Shown: positions 24,336 through 36,365 of the stretch, in pieces
Position numbering within the stretch: position 1 is the stretch's first letter
How the letters are laid out: the number at the start of each line of letters is the position of its first letter
Source of the DNA: Oopsacas minuta
Lineage: Eukaryota; Porifera; Hexactinellida; Lyssacinosida; Leucopsacidae
Length of the DNA stretch: 64,000 bases
NCBI GenBank assembly: GCA_024704765.1
Contig: JAKMXF010000177.1
Location: 248,001-312,000 of the forward strand
Reading direction: 5' to 3'
Translations under genes and position numbers: made by a program
The notes under the pieces: model-generated
Database searches by the model: none
Seen by the model: the letters and a program-made list of their open reading frames with translations, nothing else
Told to the model about the DNA's origin: nothing

Positions 24336-24771
24336 CTACAAATTTAAGGAATATGCTAAAATACGTATCTAGTAGGCATTCATTTGGTAAAACATGTCAT
24401 TCTTTGATGCCTTGTAAAACATATTGCATCTTTCACTTCAAAACCAATACATGAAATAATCGATCAATAGTTTTATATGAAATATAAAAATTTGTAATAC
24501 ACAAGATGGCACACTCTTGAGTTACAATAGAGACCAGGGATGACAAATTTTCTCAACATTCAATTATAATTCAATAACCGAGAATTATCAAATAAGAAAG
24601 TCTAATTCGTAGTACATACCCAGCTACCCATACCTTGATACAACATTTGAAATGATAACTCTTAGCAAGGTAACGTAATAGTGAATATGCACATATATGA
24701 TAATTTTAACAATTCGCAATAAGCCTCAGAGATATCATATCATATGTACTACCAGGATATACAGTGGTGTC

Positions 24772-25414
24772 CTGCTGTGGGAGCGCCGTTTCCATAGTTT
24801 TTCAGGTAGTGGGAGAGCTGCTCCCATTCTTTTTTAACAAATCAAATTGGCAAGTAACAATTACTTCACAAGTTAGTAAATTCGTGTACCTGATATCTAG
24901 ATAGCATACAATCAATATTTGAAATAAATTGAAATTTGTTACAAATATAATTAAGTCGAGTTGAGAGAGCAAATGTTTACTTTATAGCGCCGTGAATATA
25001 TTGTACTTGTTTTGAAGAACACAATGGGAAGTTTACCTCAACTACCTATCGTTTTATCCGAATCTAGCGTTAATCGTAAACAAAATATCTATTTGAAATG
25101 ATTCTTTGAATTAAGTAATAATTATTATAAGCAACGTGTTCTGGAATGTAAGATATATGAAATTATTAATTATAACATTCTGAGCCCCATAAACAAGAAG
25201 AATTTGGAAGTATTATTAGTTAAATAATTTTGGGTACTCAATCACTTGTTAGAACTCTATTCTCAGATTTACTACTAAACCTTTGATATTATTCATACTT
25301 AACTTATTAATTCAATTACCGGTATATTGTTTGAATTTGTATTAGAAATTAAGATATATTCAATTGAATTTGAAATACCGCTCCCATACTAATAATTAGA
25401 GCAGGACATCCCTG
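24772..25414. mobile_element. hAT-type MITE with exact 8-bp duplication
   Basis: Left end CAGTGGTGTCCTGCT and right end (read inward) CAGGGATGTCCTGCT form the terminal inverted repeat, with a GGGAGCG echo further in. Perfect 8-bp target duplications AGGATATA lie at 24764-24771 and 25415-25422. Eight-base duplications and CAG-type ends define hAT. It is 643 bp long with no transposase. Confidence 0.9.
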
Positions 25415-25489
25415 AGGATATATGAATTTACTACGAATTGGCTATCATGATTTAACAATAACCTTTACGCTGATAGTCATAATTGAATA

Positions 25490-26261
25490 CAGTGGAAGCC
25501 GCTTAATCGGGACTCGGATAATGGGATATCCGCTTAAACGAGACAATGGTTTGGGAACAGATTTTTACATAGAAAAATCGTCAGATAATTGGGATATTGA
25601 ATCGGTTAATCAGGATTTTTCATCCCGATTACCCAATATTTGAAAGTTCATAATCGGTTATTTAGGATTTCTTATTCCGATTAACCGGATATAAAATATA
25701 TTCACTTAATTGGGATTTTATCCCAATTTTACGATTCTATATTTATTCAGAATCGTTGTAAAATGGTTTGTTCTAAAACTAGGAATTTGAATATTATCTA
25801 CAACCATAACAATACAACACCGATGCGATTACCATTTACTAAACTAAGATTATTAACGTTGCTTACCTGCCTCAGGTTCCATTGGCTATTCCACCGTGTA
25901 TAATTCCCTCAATAATGGTCAGACTGTTGGATATCCAAACGTTTCGCATGGGTTGCAGTAGTAAGCACATACATTATTATTTAAACTTTATTTCTTATTT
26001 TCTAAGTATATAACGTAACGCATTCTATGACCTCTTGAAGCTGAACTATACCCATACTACAACCAATTCTCTACTAGACCCTAGATAATCAGGATTAGTA
26101 GTATAGAAATAAGATATATCTGGTCATGTGACAATGAAAAACTAGTTTTGAATACTTAAATAATCATAATCGGTTAATCGGACAATCGGTTAATCGGGAC
26201 AATCGGTTAATCGGGACAAAACATTGACTCCCGAGCTGTCCCGAGTAAGCGGCTTCCACTG
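25490..26261. mobile_element. pogo/Tc1-type MITE
   Basis: TIRs CAGTGGAAGCCGCTTA match at both ends. TA duplications lie at 25488-25489 and 26262-26263. It is 772 bp with no transposase. The right side has three tandem copies of a CAATCGGTTAATCGGGA-like unit (about 26165-26220), and the left side has dispersed AATCGG words, both likely transposase-binding repeats. The CAGTGGAAGCCGCTTA-TCGG type of end is seen in pogo/Tigger-related families. Confidence 0.85.
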
Positions 26262-26480
26262 TATTCATAAAAATGTGTAATCCCAGGTCTCTACTGTAAC
26301 TCTAGACCAAGCCAACTTTTGTATTATGTTTTTGATATTTCGTACAAACTACACGAACCGAACAAAAGTAGTTGCACAACACTAAATCTACAATTGTAAA
26401 TCCTGGAAATAAAGAAAATATTTGAATAAGCATCTATAACATACCTGAAAGAACAATTTTACTTTATTAGTTAACATCAT

Positions 26481-27102
26481 CCTAAAATAAATCGATGATT
26501 ATCTATTTAGACATTTTCTAGTTACATTTCACTCATTAAATAGATAATGACTAACTAAATATTCAATCGCAGATTGCATTGAATTCAAATGAGATGTAAC
26601 AATTCTGAAAGCAAATTTGAATAATACGGCTGTGTAATCCCAAGGATGAATAATTTTAATTGTTGAGAGCAAATATAGTAGCCTATTAGCATATTAATAA
26701 TTGTGCCACAAGTGGCACATATCAAAAATGTGTGCACCAGTTCGTATTGAAAAATTGTGGCACCAGTTGGCATCATCTTCCACTATACAATTATTTGCGA
26801 GGCAGCTTAGAGAACATCAAATGATTTCCATAAAATATTCCATTCTGGTGCCAATATTCTAATGATGTGCCATTTCTGCCCAGTAGCGTACTGGGTTTGA
26901 ACAATGGAGGTGCCTTGCACCGTATGATCTAGGAGCCCTAGCTCAATATGAAATTGAGAAAAAAGTTATTTTAGATTGATGTTCGGGCATTTTCTACAAT
27001 CTTTAAGTAATGATACTGAATACGAAAATCAATAGTTATCCTTTAGCTGTATACTAAAATTACAAATAATAATTATTGATTTCGTATTCTGTATCATTAT
27101 TA
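26481..27102. other. Spacer with imperfect palindrome beside mariner
   Basis: No gene. An imperfect palindrome (about 27008-27038 and 27067-27101, core GATACTGAATACGAAAATCAAT) ends exactly at the TA used by the mariner. Confidence 0.6.
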
Positions 27103-28436
27103 CAGGGGCATTCAATATATACAAATCACTGTATATTTTTAATGAAATAGCAGTTCTAAGCTAGTATTTCTCAGTGCAATTATATAGAACCATATTTCAA
27201 CTTTCTAACAAAACTTAGAGATAGTTGATCACTTAATTATTTCCTAAGTTTCAGTTATTTTTAGAAACCTACATTTTCTCCTTTACATTTTTCATGGCTT
27301 CTTGTCCAAATTTTTCGGAACTTGAACAACGAACGTACATCAAATTTCGCACCATTCTCGAAATCCCTCCAAAGTCTATTCATGACGAGTTGGCAACGAT
27401 ATGTGGAGAAGATACTTTATCGTATTCAACTGTCAGAAGGTGGGTGAGCTTATTTAGGGAAGGTAGGACCTCTGTCCAAGACGCCCCTCGTCCTGGAGCA
27501 CCAAAACTGGCGACCAACAATGACAAATTGAGTGAAGTAAAGGAATATGTCGAGTCTTTTCCGCATTCTTCGGTTGAGGAGGTAGCTAACTATGTTGGCA
27601 TTTCAACGGGAAGTGCACACACAATTCTGAAGGCGGATTTAGAACTGAGGAAGGTCCAAGTGCGATGGGTACCACATTGCTTAACTTTTCCACAAAAGGC
27701 CGCGAGACTCCAAATGGCTAAGGAAAACCTTGAAATTTATGAAGGAAGTGACCCTAGGCGGTTATTAGAGATAGTAACAGGAGATGAAACATGGATACAA
27801 TTCAAACCACCGATCAGAAAGCAAGATGGCAGGGTATGGCTAAAGAAGGAAGAGGTACCCCCAGCTGTTTGTGTATCCGACTTTCGTGCCCCGAAGGTCT
27901 TGTACTGCATATTTTTCGATGTCCTAGGTCCTGTAGCCCAAATCCCTGTTCCCAAAGGTCAGACACTCACAGGACAATTTTACGCAGATGTGGTGTTGCC
28001 TGAGGTCGAAAACATTATCTTAAGCGTCGTGCAAAGACTGGAACTCGTGGTCTCAAAATTTTGCACGATAATGCTAGACCGCATAAATCTTTGGCTGTAA
28101 GGCAAAAAATTAAAGATATGGGTATGCACGAAGTTCCACATCCACCTTACTCCCCTGATATAGCCCCATGTGACTTCTGGCTGTTTAGAAACTCAAAGAT
28201 AACCTCTCTGGACGCGAATTTGAGGATCGGCTCAGCTTCGGTCGGGCAATTTACAGATACCTTGAAGTCATTCCCAAGGATGAGCACAGAAAGACATTTG
28301 AAAATTGGATTAAAAGGCTAAATTCAGTTGTAGCGTATAAAGGAGACTACTTTGAACATTCATAGCAAAAATTACCAACTTTACACAAGTATCTATAGTT
28401 TTAGATGGTATGATTAGTATTTATTGAATGCCCCTG
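27103..28436 (+). mobile_element. mariner-type transposon (DD34D)
   Basis: TIRs read CAGGGGCATTCAATA at both ends, with TA duplications at 27101-27102 and 28437-28438. Length is 1334 bp, typical of mariner. It contains the transposase pseudogene at 27294-28365. Confidence 0.93.
27294..28365 (+). pseudogene. mariner transposase pseudogene
   Basis: The ATG at 27294 opens a frame of about 240 codons. It has the N-terminal paired-like HTH (with STVRRWVSLFREG), GAPK linker, VTGDETW (first Asp, about 27778) and WLKKEE. A frameshift near 28015-28055 moves to LHDNARPH (second Asp) and YSPDIAPCDFWLF, where APCD gives the third Asp, 34 residues from the second (DD34D). A second frameshift near 28250 is needed to reach the natural C-terminus YKGDYFEHS at 28365. 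With two frameshifts it is inactive, but amino-acid conservation is high, so decay is recent. Confidence 0.93.
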
Positions 28437-28479
28437 TAAGTGGAATTAAATGAAATTACTGAGCTGTATAGGTCAGAAA

Positions 28480-30379
28480 ATTCATAAAATTCCATTTAAT
28501 CAGACTCTCTAGTATTTGCAATAGCAGCCTTTGCCACCGCGAGTTCATTCATCAGCTTACACAAGTTGAGGTCTTAGTGTTTAATAAGAGGCAAGAGCTC
28601 AACTAAATCCAAGAAAGTATTAGCTTTTGGACAGCTAGCAGCAATACCAATGAGGATGCTTCTGGAAATTTGAACTAAAATTCAAGCTCACCAATAACGT
28701 TATTGATTATTGCAAGTAAACCAATTGATTGTTTGTATCTTCGTCATCTAGGATACTGTGATCTCCAGTGGTTTCAATCACAACGATATCTCTTAATCGA
28801 GATGATTGAGACTTCACACAATGGGATCGTCTTGATGTAGGAATATCCAAGGTGGTTGCAATTTCCCTAGCATGATGAACAATTTCCTGATACTCTACAT
28901 TGGATTGACAGTTCATTAATGTCCTCAAAGTAGCACTAAATAGATTCATGCCTGTGGAAAGATCAATTGAATTAGATTGTTAAACTTGAGATAAACCATT
29001 GGTCATGCAAAGTACTTTGAAAACAAACACAAATGGAAAATAAAATGCCAACAATAAATTTGTGTCAGTATACCCCGTGATTTGTGCTCTCTCGCTGTCA
29101 TCTCTTGAGCTCTCACGAATTACTTCTAGTGCTCTATTCACACACCTAATCCTTAACATAACAACAGAAAAACTGAAACGGACAGGCCAACTGTATGTCA
29201 CTTAACCCAGGAATCTCGAGGATTTTCTCACCATTTATGTTTTCTGTGAGAATATATTGGTCGTGACGTTTCCAAGAAAGAGAAAAAGAATGCAGTAGCT
29301 GTAATACATCAAAAAAGTAATCGCAGGACCAAATGTTCCTAGCAGCTGAAACTAATAAAAGATTCAAGCGGTGTGCTTGAGAATGAAAGAAAATGAAGGA
29401 TCTACAATGTTCTATATTCTTCTTTGAACATCAGTATGCTCACTGCTGATCACAGCAGCGCCATCATACCACTGTGCAACGCAATTGTGAATTTGAAGTC
29501 TATGATTATGCAAAGCATTTATATAAGTATAAATAGTATTTCCGCATCAACTTCATGAGTCATACAGCATTGTCCGAAAGTTGATCCCATCGGCTTTCAA
29601 GCAATTCATTATCAGATTTCGACAAGTCTAGAATTACTGGAAAATCCATCTATTTACTTAATTGAGGACCGTCACAATGACCACGAAGCAAAATTTGTTG
29701 TTTGCACAAAAATGACAACTTTAGCTAACTATTTTTCTATTTTCTTCCCATACTGTCCAAGATTTTCATGTGTGTTCATAATGTATACATGAATCCAATG
29801 ACTTTTTATGGCTTTCACATTAATTATGCTATGTTAACTTTCAACAGCTTTGAACCAGTTGGATAAACCTATAGTAAAGCTACCCTCTGCTCTTCCAACT
29901 GAGGATGGAGAGTGTCGGCAACAGTACACAGCATCTTTTTCCTCTGAGTATTCAATGAAAGGAAATGCGTCATACCATGTAGTCTGGAAAGAACGCATGT
30001 TTGCAAACATTGCTTTCTTAGGTACGTTTTATGGTTGAACTATTCCATTGTCCTTTGCTGCTGAAATATCCTGTTGTAAATGGAAAGAAGTATTGACGGT
30101 AGTAATGAAGGATAAGGCAGTGGCAAGTGTATTAGTGCAAGACGAATCCAAAGTTACAGATGTTGAAATATCAACTTACATATCCTCAAACAATATTTCA
30201 GTATTCATACCTAAAAGTTCATGATCGTTTTCATTGTCTTGTTCTAAGCTTCTTGCACTATTATTAGGATTAGTACTAATTTTCTCTGATCTTTGATTGA
30301 AAAAGGAAGAAATGTTACATTGAAGAGTTCTAGTGGTTAAAGTACCACTAGTAGTAAACAAGTAAGATGAGCATGTCAT
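28480..30379 (-). pseudogene. hAT transposase relic, TTF-zinc-finger / DUF4371 type
   Basis: Read on the minus strand in order. N-terminus with ISSFFNQRSEK (30379-30176). A TTF-type finger region around WYDAFPFIEYSEEKDAVYC and TIGLSNWFKA (about 30000-29840). RNase-H pieces with AQWYDGAAVISSEHTDVQ (about 29470), HRLNLLLVSAARN (about 29370), SDIQLAC and FKVLCMTNGLS (about 29000). A C-terminal dimerisation scrap with ELLPLIKH (about 28560). This is the domain order of ZMYM1/TTF-type hAT transposases. Many stops and frame changes; no terminal repeats found. It sits 44 bp beyond the mariner and in the opposite orientation. Confidence 0.78.
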
Positions 30380-30891
30380 AATTCAATTATACTATCAGAA
30401 TTGTTCCAACTTATTTGAATTCTATGCAATCTGCAATTGAATAATGAATTAGAAAATTACCCATTTAATGTGAAAGTGGGCTATAAAATATCTGTAAGAA
30501 AAATATGCATTGATTTAGTCAGGACAATGTTAACTAACAAAGTAAAATATTTCTTTCAGGTAAATTATAGTATGCATATTCAAATATTCCCTATATTTCC
30601 AGGATTCAAAATTGTAGATTTAGTGGTGTGCAAGTATATTTGTTCGGTTAGTGTATGAATAAACTATTTCATATATTGACTTGGAAATGAAATTTGCAAT
30701 ATGTTTTACAAGGTATCAAAGAATGACATATTATACCAAATTAATGGTTGCTAGAAATATTTTAAAACTTTCTTGAAATATTTTAGCAAATTATGTTTGA
30801 TAATTTGCTGTTTTAGAAATAAGATAAATAGATAAATTCAGGCAAAAAGAGTTACCAAGTTTATTACTTGGACTGATCAGATATGCCTAGT
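30380..30891. other. Spacer with a foldback family 2 arm
   Basis: The segment 30670-30840 matches parts of the family 2 arm (ATGTTTTACAAGGTATCAAAGAATGACAT-like and GATAATTTGCTGTTTTAGAA). No gene. Confidence 0.5.
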
Positions 30892-33800
30892 CGTGACCTA
30901 CGTTATAATAAGGCCTGTTCACTAGTGCGATTTTTTGGACCATGGATGTCGTTTAAGTCCATTAGATTTTATTTCAAATAATCATGTATTTGATGTTATT
31001 CACCCAAATCGTGAACTTAAATATTGTTCTTAGGCGATTTTAAAGACCATGGATGTCGTTGAAGGCTTGTATTAGAAGTATTTCTTAGAAACCCATAATA
31101 TTTATATTAATTTATGAATCAACCTTTTTGTTACATTCAATTTATTGAAACAATACATTTACGTACTCACTACCCGTTGTACCTTGTCCTCTTGTACTTT
31201 TATCCAAGTTGTTTAGACAATTTAGCTTTTATCTCTGTAATGCCGCTCTCCACCCTGTTCTGTCAGTTATGTGCATTTCTTTAATCTACCTCTCGATTTC
31301 TCCTTTTTACACTTTCAATTAGCTTGTCATGCCCAACAGGTGTTCTGCCCCCGGATGTCGGAGTAATTACGCAGGAGAACCTTATACTCCAGTATTTAAG
31401 TTGCCAAATGGTCCACCTGATCTTGTCAATCGTTGGCATCGAGCGCTCTGTAGAGAAGGTATCAGAGACTTAAAGAATGTGTTTGTGTGTTCAAAACATT
31501 TCCTCGACGAAGAAATTCAGACCAGTTTTTCTATCCATCAACCAGATGGAACATACTTAGAAGTGCCAGCTAAGCCTAAATTGCAGAAGGATGCAGTGCC
31601 AAGGTTTCTACCTGGATGTCCACTTCATCTCTCTTCGTCATCTGACACCATACCTCCGAGATTTGATAGATCTTTGAGAGAACAGCATTTGATTGATACT
31701 GCAATAAATGAGAGTCTATTACAGTATAACCAAGACAAAGAACTTTTTCAGATTACCACACTGGAAAACTTGGTATCCAAAACGAAGCACTCGGGTTTGC
31801 CTAATCATTGGTTAGTTTGGTCTTCTGATGATAATTCCTTTAATTTACTCAAACCTTCTATAACGAATAACAATTTGATTGCAATTAGATGCTCGTTAAC
31901 TATTACCGAAACATTACATACTATGGGTTTCTACGAAGGTATACGCATTCCTCTTTCTCTCACTCAGATAAATGATATTCGTCAACTTAACGATTTGCTT
32001 AAAGAAATTGAAAACCATTCTGCCCCTACTAATTCTCCTGAAACATTCCAACACCATGTCAGAGAAGCAACCGGAAGCATTCGTAAAGCTATTGACTCCC
32101 TTTCAACTGGAGAAGAATCTGGAAACCAACAGCCTCTATTATCAAGTCTTCAGTTTATTCTATGCCAATTGGATAACGCTTTGATCGCGAAAACTATGAG
32201 GTGATACAACATCGAAACTCTTGTCTTGTCCCTCAAATGCCAGCTTATCTCGCCAGTTTGTTATAGATATCTTCAATCCCTGGACTGTCTATCATTGCCG
32301 CACCTTTCTACTCTAAAGCGCTTATATTCCAATTTTGGTTTGGATTCTGAGTTTACCAACTATCTCAAACAATCAGTCACTCAGTTTAACAAATGGGAAC
32401 GAAATGTAGTGATTCAGATGGATGAAATTCATGTAAAATCCACATTTACATACAAAGGAGGTAACATAATTGGATCTTCTTTGAATCCTACTGATCCTGC
32501 AAAAACCGTTTTTGCCTTCATGATATCAAGTTTGTCCAAACGATGGTCTAGTATTGTCCGTTTACTGCCCTGTTCCAGCTCATCTGCTGAGGTAGTCTTT
32601 CCTATCATCAAAGATGTTATTCGTGATGTTGAAGCATGTGGACTCTCTGTACACGTTTTATGTACTGATAATTACCCGATGAACGTTAACATTTTCAAGT
32701 TATTTTCTCCCAGCCGACTTCTAGAGCATATTGTTCCTCACCCTATGGACTCAAACCGGCCATTGTTTTTGCTTTTTGACTTCGTCCATATAATCAAATC
32801 GATACGTAATAACTGGCTAAACCAAATAGATCATAATAAAACATTCACTTATCCAGATTTTGAGAACTACAAGTTGCGAGCACTGCAGTTTTCGAAGAAA
32901 TTCGCAAATTATATAAAAGTGACCAACACTCTGTTGCTAAATTAGCTCCAAGATTAACCTCTAAAGCTTGTTGGCCTTCCACTTTAGAACGACAAAATGT
33001 TTCTTTAGCTTTAAGGATATTTGATGAATCTACAGCCGCTGCATTAAACGTTAGCTACCAATCGCGATACCACACTTCTACAAATTCACAGACTGCAGAC
33101 TTTATTACCATTATTTGTAATGTTTGGAAGATATTCAACATCAATACTCCGAACAAGGGTATCCTTCACAAAGATGAATTTTCAGTTCCACTTACTTACA
33201 ATGATACCAGATTAATGTTCCTTCAACGTGTAGTTGATTGAGCTGAATGTTGGCGAGTCATGCCTGACAAAAGAGGTAAATTAAGTCCTCAAACCTTTAC
33301 AAGTTTCCGTCACTCTTGTATTGCACTCCCGTGCATTGTAAACCATCTGACTGGAAATTGTGGCTATTCGTACGTCCTTTCTTCGTTCTTGCAAAATGAT
33401 CCACTTGAGCATCATTTGGCTTGTATAGGATGATGTCAGGAGCACAATACCACATTAGCTATTGCCAGGTCCTTGAAACAGAACGGAGAATAAAGTTGTC
33501 CAGCTACTCAAATTATTTTCGAAAAAGCCTGTAGAAGATAGCATATCACTTAAGAACTTCTTAGAATCGTGCTCATCCTCTTGTGACCAAGACTCCCATG
33601 CGTCTTTCAGCTTGGAGATGTATCTCTCGGCGATTCAGGGATATTCAGGGATAGAATTAAACAAGCAAATACTCCAATCACTCTCCTTTATAGCAGGCTA
33701 CTCAGTGCATGCCTATTACAAACATTCTACTAAATGTCAATCATGTCTCTTATTCCTCACTGAAAACAAAGAAATGGAAATTGAAGAACCTTCAGATTCT

Positions 33801-34514
33801 GAATATCGATTAATTCAGATAATCGACCGAGGCTCACTAAAATGGCCAAGTAGTGATGTCATAGACGCAATTATTACGCTATGGAAAGTATTCTCTTCTA
33901 TCGAGAGTCAACCAAGCATATTCAATAACTTTATAACCGGTCCTTCTAGAAGTATCCTGATACAGTTAACAACAAGTCTTATAGAAGATGAACAAGCTGA
34001 AGTATGGAGAGTGATGTGTGACGAATGTGGTACACTCATGTGGGATGTATTAGCTAAACTATTGACTGCTACTTCAAACTGTCTTATATCAAATAAGATT
34101 AAGAACATGAATTCCCAGCTACCCTTGAAACCGTGTGTCGAAAATACTCGAAAATTAAAGAAATTGAAGCCTAATTAACTTATCACATACCACTTTAATA
34201 TACGTATCTTTTATTATTTTGTACTATTATCAGGCACTCACTATTTGAAATATGCTTAGTATTAAACCCAATAATATTTTATCTCATGGATTCACATTTT
34301 AGTTAATTTTCTCTAACTATAACATTTATTGTAAAAATAAGGATTTAAATACATCCATGGTCTTCAAAATCGCTTAAGAACAATTTTTAAGTTCACGATT
34401 TGGGTGAATAACATCAAATACATGATTATTTGAAATAAAATTTAATGGACTTAAACGACATCCATGGTCCAAAAATCGCACTAGTGAACAGGCCTCATTA
34501 TAACGTAGGTCACG
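30892..34514 (+). mobile_element. P-superfamily transposon with about 160-bp TIRs
   Basis: The ends read CGTGACCTACGTTATAAT in both inward directions. The inverted repeats stay about 95 percent alike for about 160 bp (30892-31056 against 34514-34351). Direct repeats GCCTAGT lie at 30885-30891 and 34515-34521; if the shared C is counted, GCCTAGTC gives the 8 bp expected for P elements. Inside each TIR the block GCGATTTT--GACCATGGATGTCGTT occurs twice (30927 and 31034 on the left). Length is 3623 bp. It encodes a THAP-domain transposase. Confidence 0.93.
31329..34178 (+). pseudogene. P-element-like transposase with THAP domain, broken
   Basis: The ATG at 31329 opens an N-terminal THAP DNA-binding domain: C5, C10, W36, C54, H57 and the AVPRF box at residues 89-93. 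One in-frame stop (32202-32204) precedes the RNase-H-like core in the same frame (VIQMDEIHVKSTF, about 32415; FDFVHIIKSIRNNWL, about 32776-32820). A frameshift near 32900 leads to KLAPRLTSKACWPSTLERQNVSLALRIFDESTA and to FRHSCIALPCIVNHLTGN. Stops and another shift precede the C-terminal frame 33612-34178. This domain order is that of P transposase and THAP9. The family excises and reinserts with 8-bp duplications. At least four lesions make it inactive. Confidence 0.9.
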
Positions 34515-34904
34515 GCCTAGTCAATTTTTTTGAACCCCTGCCATGGCCATAATTCGTAGGTCTTGGGCTTAGATATCTGCTAATCCAATCCAATCGAGAC
34601 AATTATAGATTGACGATTGGTATATTTCGTATCGATTGAATTGTCACCAATATTTATCAATTGGATATTTATCAACAGATTTTCATCTGTATTTTCAATA
34701 TTTTAGATGAGTTTTTCTTGAATTAGGGGCAGTTCAAACGTTATGTAACGCTACAAGGTAAGGAGGGATAGTATGCGAAATACGACAGGCTGACAGAGCC
34801 ATTCTTTCGTATTACAAACTACAAACAAAAGATAACCAAAGGTATATTGTGTTGGCAAAAAATTGACAAAAATTTAGATGAATTAAAACGAAGTAGATCT
34901 ATAT
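34515..34904. other. Spacer, nothing recognised
   Basis: Contains short ATCCAATCC and CAATTGGAT words only. Confidence 0.35.
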
Positions 34905-35049
34905 ATATGAGTCTTTGGCTGGTCGCTTCCCGAGGAACTCGGCGCATTCGCCTTGAGGTATCCATTATTCTCCAAATTGACGACCCCTTTGAGTATTATA
35001 ATATATATAGAACAATGTAATTCACCAATATACGTATATGGCATATATA

Positions 35050-36365
35050 CAGGGTGGCTCCAAAGTTCTGATACAAAATCACGACTAATTTACAACCACT
35101 ATCAGGAATTATTCTCAATGGTTTGCTCTTCCATGACATACCTTATACGCTTCCTTGCAAATATTATTTCAACTTGGTGTATTCTATTTCGAAAAAATTG
35201 TGATTGATCATAGAATCTGAGAGGTCAGCAATTATTGAGTTGTATGTAGCGGGGAAAAGTCCATCAGAAATTTTGAAACTGCTGAATATTGCAAAGGACG
35301 TAGGGCATTTATCTACAAGACGATAAATCGATATAAGGAAACTAGGGGCACCATAGACAAGCAGAGATCTTGTCGTCCAAGATCTGTAACGACCCAGGTC
35401 TCAAGAAAGGGGTGCGAGAACGGTTTCGGCGGAACTCACACCATCCGATGAGGAAAATGGCCTTGGGAGCTCAATATATCTCGCCGATCAATGCAAAAGG
35501 TTGTCAAAAGGGACCTAGGAATAAGCTCTTTTAAACGCAAAAAGGTACAATTCCTATCTGGGTCGGTGAAAGAAAAGAGAGTATCCCGGAGCAAGAGCCT
35601 ACTTGCTCTACAGGCTATTGGGGTTCTCGAAAATATCCTTTTCTCAGATGAGAAAATTTTCACCATTGAAGAGGCTACAAATAGCCAAACGACAGAGTCA
35701 TCTCGACCTCAGTTTCAGCGATCCCTGATAAGTTCGGATATATCAGTCGGATGAAGAAACCGCTGTCAGTTATGGTTTGGGCTGGGGTCTCTGCTGTTGG
35801 CCGGACACCACTGATTTCATTACCCAGAAGCGAAAATCAATGCCAAAACTTACCAAGAGCCTGTATTAGAGCCTATGGTAAAGGGTCTGAGCATCATGTT
35901 TTCTGGACAGCCATTTGTCTTCCAACAAGAAGGTGCCCTCGCCCATACGGCCAATACGACCCAAGATTGGCTGAAGCACAATATTCCCAATTTTATACAC
36001 AAGGATGAATGGCCACCATACAGTCCCGATTTAAATCCTATAGACTATTTTGTATGGTCTATCTTTGAAAACAAGGCTTGTTCTGTGTCACACAACACAG
36101 TTAGCTCTCTAACGATTTCCTTATGTCGAGAATGGGAGAAGATACCCCCAAGATACCCCAAGAAACTCTGCGTGCCGCAGTAGAAGGATTCCCGAACAGA
36201 CTCAGGGCTGTCATTTCCAAAAATGGAGGTTACATTGAATAAATGACTAGGCAATATCTTCCTAATAGTATGTATTAATTATATATAGAAAATCAATAAT
36301 GTAGGTGATGCTGAAAAAAAGATTATAGACAAAATGGTTTGCATCAGAACTTTGGAGCCACCCTG
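35050..36365 (+). mobile_element. DD37D Tc1/mariner relic
   Basis: TIRs read CAGGGTGGCTCCAAAGTT at both ends, with TA duplications at 35048-35049 and 36366-36367. Length is 1316 bp. The internal transposase is a decayed relative of the intact one at 55392-56420. Confidence 0.92.
35214..36240 (+). pseudogene. DD37D transposase pseudogene
   Basis: N-terminal ERSAIIELYVAGKSPSEI (about 35220-35275) aligns with the start of the intact copy. The middle is spread over frames (LFSDEKIFTIEEA, about 35640-35680; LSVMVWAGVSAVGRTPL, about 35763), and the C-terminus has WPPYSPDLNPIDYFVW (about 36010-36057). The second catalytic residue is changed: the motif is FQQEGALAH instead of FQQDGAPAH (about 35920). 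Several frameshifts. Non-functional. Confidence 0.9.

Larger units (their letters stand above)
24340..26480. repeat. Foldback family 2, copy 1, carrying two nested MITEs
   Basis: The left arm (24340-24670) and right arm (about 24700-24771, 25415-25489, 26262-26480) are inverted copies. Both have GTAATACA, CCAAC or CCATC, GAGACCAGGGATGACA, ATTATAATTCAATAA and TTTGAAATGATAACTC-like blocks. After removing the hAT MITE (24772-25414) and the pogo MITE (25490-26261) the element is about 0.7 kb, the size of the uninterrupted copy at 62610-63330. Single arms occur near 30670-30840 and 54950-55090. No coding capacity. Confidence 0.7.

Noticed and set aside
31329-32204. THAP-domain host transcription factor
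   Set aside because: The downstream P-transposase core lies in the same frame after one stop, and the whole region is bounded by long TIRs.
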